Positions 60,612-64,000 of a DNA stretch of 64,000 nt are shown piece by piece. The DNA is from Coffea arabica (taxonomy: Eukaryota > Streptophyta > Magnoliopsida > Gentianales > Rubiaceae), in NCBI RefSeq assembly GCF_036785885.1, contig NC_092317.1:2358501-2422500 (forward strand), given 5' to 3'. The notes under the pieces are model-generated. The model ran no database searches. It worked only from the letters and a program-made list of their open reading frames with translations, and was not told where the DNA came from. Position 1 is the first letter of the stretch, and every line of letters begins with the position of its first letter. A program made the translations under genes and the position numbers.

Positions 60612-62707
60612 TTTTAACATCAACAATTTGTGATTGAAAACTTGGGGACGAAGTCTCGACCTTCATTTCTTTTCCTCTTTCCTTGGTCAATGGGAAAACT
60701 TTTTCTTTTCTTTTTTTTTCTTGCTAAAGCAACTCACCATTTGCCACTCAACTTTAGCTCATTATCACTACAAAAGACCTTAATTTCATGCGGACACTGT
60801 CCAGGTACAGAGCACCACTAATTTTAGTGTTTGAACCTTTTCCTAAACAGTAGATCTCCTTAATTTCCACTTTTGAAGTACTCTTTCTGGTTCGTTCTTC
60901 TTTCTTTTTTTTTTTTTCTTTCTTTTTAGCCTTTCTGGTCTTTTCCATTCTAATGCTGTCGGTATAAATCACCCCCTATCCTTAATCATTCCGACATTTT
61001 CATGCTTTTCTTTCCGACTCCGCAATGCATATTTTCAATGTTTTTAGCATTTACTATTTGCTTTCGGAGCTTTTGTTGATGGGACCTCCAAAACTGTATA
61101 TGACTGTATAATTCATTTTTGGTGACGTGAACTGTGTGTGGTCTTCAATAATATGTTTAGTGTTTCCAGAATGTTTAATGATCAAGATTTGTCAACGTAT
61201 AAATTAATTCTTGGAGTATATTTCAAGCCTACAACAGACCTTGACTTCTTTTCTTTTTTTTTTTCTGGGGGTCAAATTTGGTATGAAGATGGATATGACA
61301 AAACATCTCCAGCGCCATGTCACGTTTGGTTCGAGTAATTATATAGATGGCTATTGCAGCAATTAAAGAAATGCAAAACGAACAACCCATTCTGTATTAT
61401 TAGATGGATTGTTCACCAAGTCAAGTCTGTCACACATTCCTAACTACCACCAATCCATGCAGGTGCCCAAACTTAAGTTTTTTTTTTTTTTTTTTTGGAG
61501 AAGGACCCAAACTTAAGGTTCAAGAAGCACTTAAACTGACAGAAAGGGAGAGAAGATATGATGCATTGTCGGCATGGTGAAATTTCATTTCACAATTAGT
61601 GACATAGGAATTGTGAAATAACCACCAAAATTATGTTACGGGTTCAGAGGGGATAAAAGTATGCAACTTTATTTTTGCTTTTTTACATACGTGTAATTGA
61701 AGATTTTCAGCATGCTAAAGATAACACAAGATTAGCTTCAAAATCCTTGCTAATGCTCAAGCCTCGATAGCTATAGCTAGGAAAGAGACCACATCTATAT
61801 ATATATATATATATATATTTTGGTGGAAAAAAGTTTGTATAGATTTGGCTCTGCTCACCATCACCCATCAGGACATGCCTTCGGAACATAAATCGCTTAT
61901 AGAAATTCTTGTAAATCACCAACTAACATAGTCCTCACATCCGGATGGGTCTATATTTATCAAAGACATAAAAGGAAGCATCAGACCATGTCTATATGTC
62001 CCCTGTATGTCTAATAGATGAATTTACGTGCTTCTTTTTTGCCAGACTTTATCATTATGTGCCAACAAAAGAGTATTCAATACCTAATTTTTCCAAGAAG
62101 AAAAAAGTACTAATATCTCTTGTTCGTTGGGCTGTTCTTGTATATATGAATTCGTCAGCGTCCAACAATACATGTTTCACCCACAAGTTCAACGAGCGCA
62201 GTTCTGAGTCTGAGATGCTTGATGGCTTAAAGGGACTCTATTCTTGGCATATGGCCTGCGGTCTCTAGCTGCTATTTTAAGATTCTACTCATATAGATTC
62301 AGTTAACAAGTTTTGGGTACTAGCTGACAAGGTGCTAGTACAGCTATACGTTATATATATATATATATGTGTGTGTATATTTGTCCAACGTTGCTTCGAG
62401 GGCACTCGTTGAAACGTACAATTAGTCAATAATTGTACACACATTTGTTATATCGTTTAGATTTAATGACATTTTTATTTGTCTTTACCTTTCTTAAAAA
62501 TAACACATTCATTAACATATGCCCTTAGGACACCCATAAACAAGCTCTTACCTTAAAAGGAAAGAAGAAAAACCCATTGTTTTAATTTTGCCTCACGTTG
62601 CATGAACATTTGTTCAATAATGAGTCAAAAATAAAAACCATTTTCTTTCATCAATCCCAGCTAGCGAACTTCGTATTAAGCATTCAACCGAATGAGACTT
62701 AATTACA
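60612..62707. other. Gene-poor spacer
   Basis: No gene recognised. Includes poly(T) tracts, (TA)n at 61796-61820 and (TA)n(TG)n at 62351-62380, and a small poly(T) insertion at 61466-61517 (separate entry). Confidence 0.45.
61466..61517. repeat. 28-bp poly(T) insertion with 12-bp exact target duplication
   Basis: cccaaacttaag at 61466-61477 and 61506-61517 flanks a T tract followed by ggagaagga. Reverse-complemented, this is tccttctcc plus a poly(A) tail between perfect direct repeats, as expected of an extremely truncated retroposed copy. Confidence 0.65.
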
Positions 62708-62711
62708 TCTT

Positions 62712-63045
62712 GCACCTTTCACTATATCTGAATTTCCATTTTGGTTACTAAACTTTAAAATGAGACACACTAATCATTAAAGTATATCATGCGTCACACT
62801 TTAGTTGCTAAAGTTTAAAATCTTACTTTAGTTCCTAAACTATAAAATCTTTTCCACTCAATCTCTAAATTATAAAATTTATTCCACTTAATTATAAAAT
62901 CTGTCTCACTTCCCTTAACGATTTTATTTACGTGTGATAAATTTTATATTTTAGGAATTAAAGTGTCCTATTTTAAAGTATAGGAACACAGGTGAAAATT
63001 CGTGTATAGTCGAAGGTTGCAAAGTGGAATTTATCCACTAGTGAA
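62712..63045. mobile_element. MULE-like MITE (about 330 bp)
   Basis: Left end tgcacctttcactatatctgaatt... with ttactaaactttaaaatgagacac; right end ...gtgtcctattttaaagtatagga...gtatagtcgaaggttgcaaa is an approximate reverse complement over about 70 bp. Style (long ends, ttaaag motifs) is like the element at 41.1 kb. Target duplication not resolved. Confidence 0.55.
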
Positions 63046-64000
63046 TGAGTCCGACACTTTATAAAGGACACGACACTCTGCTTCAAGAAAAAGATAATTA
63101 TTAATACGGTACATATTTTGTTTGAAAATGAGAGATCAAGAGTTTAGCCCAAACGAGTCCTTAAATGAATGAGAGGCGATTGCAGAGCCCAAGCTCTCTG
63201 TTTAAGGAAGCGTGAGTTTTAAGTTTTAACCAGTTGAACCAATTTTTGAAAATATCCAAAACTTTTTATATTTTCTATGCCAGAATGATATTCTAATCAT
63301 GGTTCTTATTCATTAGTATAATTCGTTGAGGACATAGAAATGGCAATCATTAGTGCGAAGGACAGTGTTCTCTCTAACCATTATTTGGTATCCTCCCCAA
63401 AGTCTGTGATTTACTTGATTAAGAAATGACTTTAGCAACATCCACAAATATATACTTGTCAATGTGGAGTTTGGAGGCAAATCCATAATGGCTTTGATTA
63501 CTTAAAAGTCTTTAAATGATATAAAAGATACCACTAAGTTCACACGGTCACAACACTTGAAGTGTTCCTTTTTTTTTTTTTTTTGGTTATAATAATTTGG
63601 TAGGAAACAGAAAGGAGGATACATAAATGACTAGCTTGGTTCTGATACAATAATCTGAGAAATTTGAACTCTTCTAACACTACTAACATCATCTACACAA
63701 ATTTCCCATCAGCACAGCAGCAGGAGGATCGCAAAACTGAAAAGAACTCTTCATCTTGAGAAGCTCCTAATTTGCTCATGAAATCTGCACAATAGTTTGC
63801 TTCCCTAATTCGGTCAGTTATCATTTATCACCTCCCACTTTGACTAGATTATCTACCCATGATTACCTTTCCAGTAATGCAAGAAAAGTATTAAAGTTCA
63901 AGATAGATTTTTATTCAAGTGATATGTTGTATATTGAAGCCATATGTTTCTAAAGGTGGAAAACAAAAAACAAGAAATTATTTTTCTTAATAGTTCAAGA
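63046..64000. other. Right-end spacer
   Basis: AT-rich, no gene recognised. A long T tract at 63570-63585 is followed by a sequence that could be the reverse-complement tail of a retroposed element, but no ends or frame are visible. Confidence 0.4.

Noticed and set aside
1-64000. LTR retrotransposons, tRNA/rRNA genes, CRISPR arrays
   Set aside because: No paired long terminal repeats with gag/pol frames, no cloverleaf with intact A and B boxes, no rRNA cores and no spaced repeats were recognised by eye.

Overview
This is nuclear DNA of a flowering plant, almost certainly a core eudicot. The evidence is AT-rich intergenic DNA, genes split into 4-19 exons with short plant-type introns, and abundant small DNA transposons and MITEs. 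The gene set is plant-specific: an NPF1 transporter, AAE13, PLAC8/PCR proteins, an SGB1-like plastidic-glucose-transporter-family protein, golgin candidate 5, a CXC/TSO1-like factor, CURT1 and a DUF1644 protein. All functions are read from translated exons and remembered families, because no search could be run.

Layout. 1-4.4 kb: NPF1-type nitrate/peptide-family transporter (+), intact except for one in-frame TGA. 5.6-11.3 kb: AAE13-type malonyl-CoA synthetase (-), 17 exons, with a convincing U12-type AT-AC intron. 7.9-23.1 kb: a head-to-tail tandem segmental duplication with a 5-bp microhomology at its junction. Unit A (7917-16017) holds the 5' half of AAE13 plus a PLAC8/PCR gene. Unit B (16018-23129) holds a truncated AAE13 pseudogene plus a second PLAC8/PCR gene. 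23.2-28.4 kb: SGB1-like sugar transporter (-), 13 exons, one GC-AG intron. 30.6-39.6 kb: golgin candidate 5/TMF homologue (-), 19 exons. 41.1-42.3 kb: Mutator-like non-autonomous element. 42.8-47.9 kb: CXC (CRC-domain) gene (+). 48.8-52.2 kb: CURT1-family thylakoid protein (-), 6 exons. 52.6-54.0 kb: hAT-like element carrying a nested Stowaway. 54.8-55.6 kb: single-exon DUF1644 zinc-binding protein (+). 55.6-64 kb: gene-poor, with a Harbinger-like MITE, an 871-bp hAT-like element and a MULE-like MITE.

The genes form no operon-like unit; they are independent plant loci. The order NPF1 - AAE13 - PLAC8/PCR and the pair SGB1-like - golgin candidate 5 recall neighbouring Arabidopsis loci, so the block looks like old conserved microsynteny disturbed by one recent tandem duplication. 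The most notable signals are the single nonsense codon in the NPF gene, the AT-AC intron, the microhomology-bounded duplication with its decaying copy, and several very short poly(A)/poly(T) insertions flanked by 12-20 bp direct repeats. Two of those insertions are in unit A and have an empty site in unit B.
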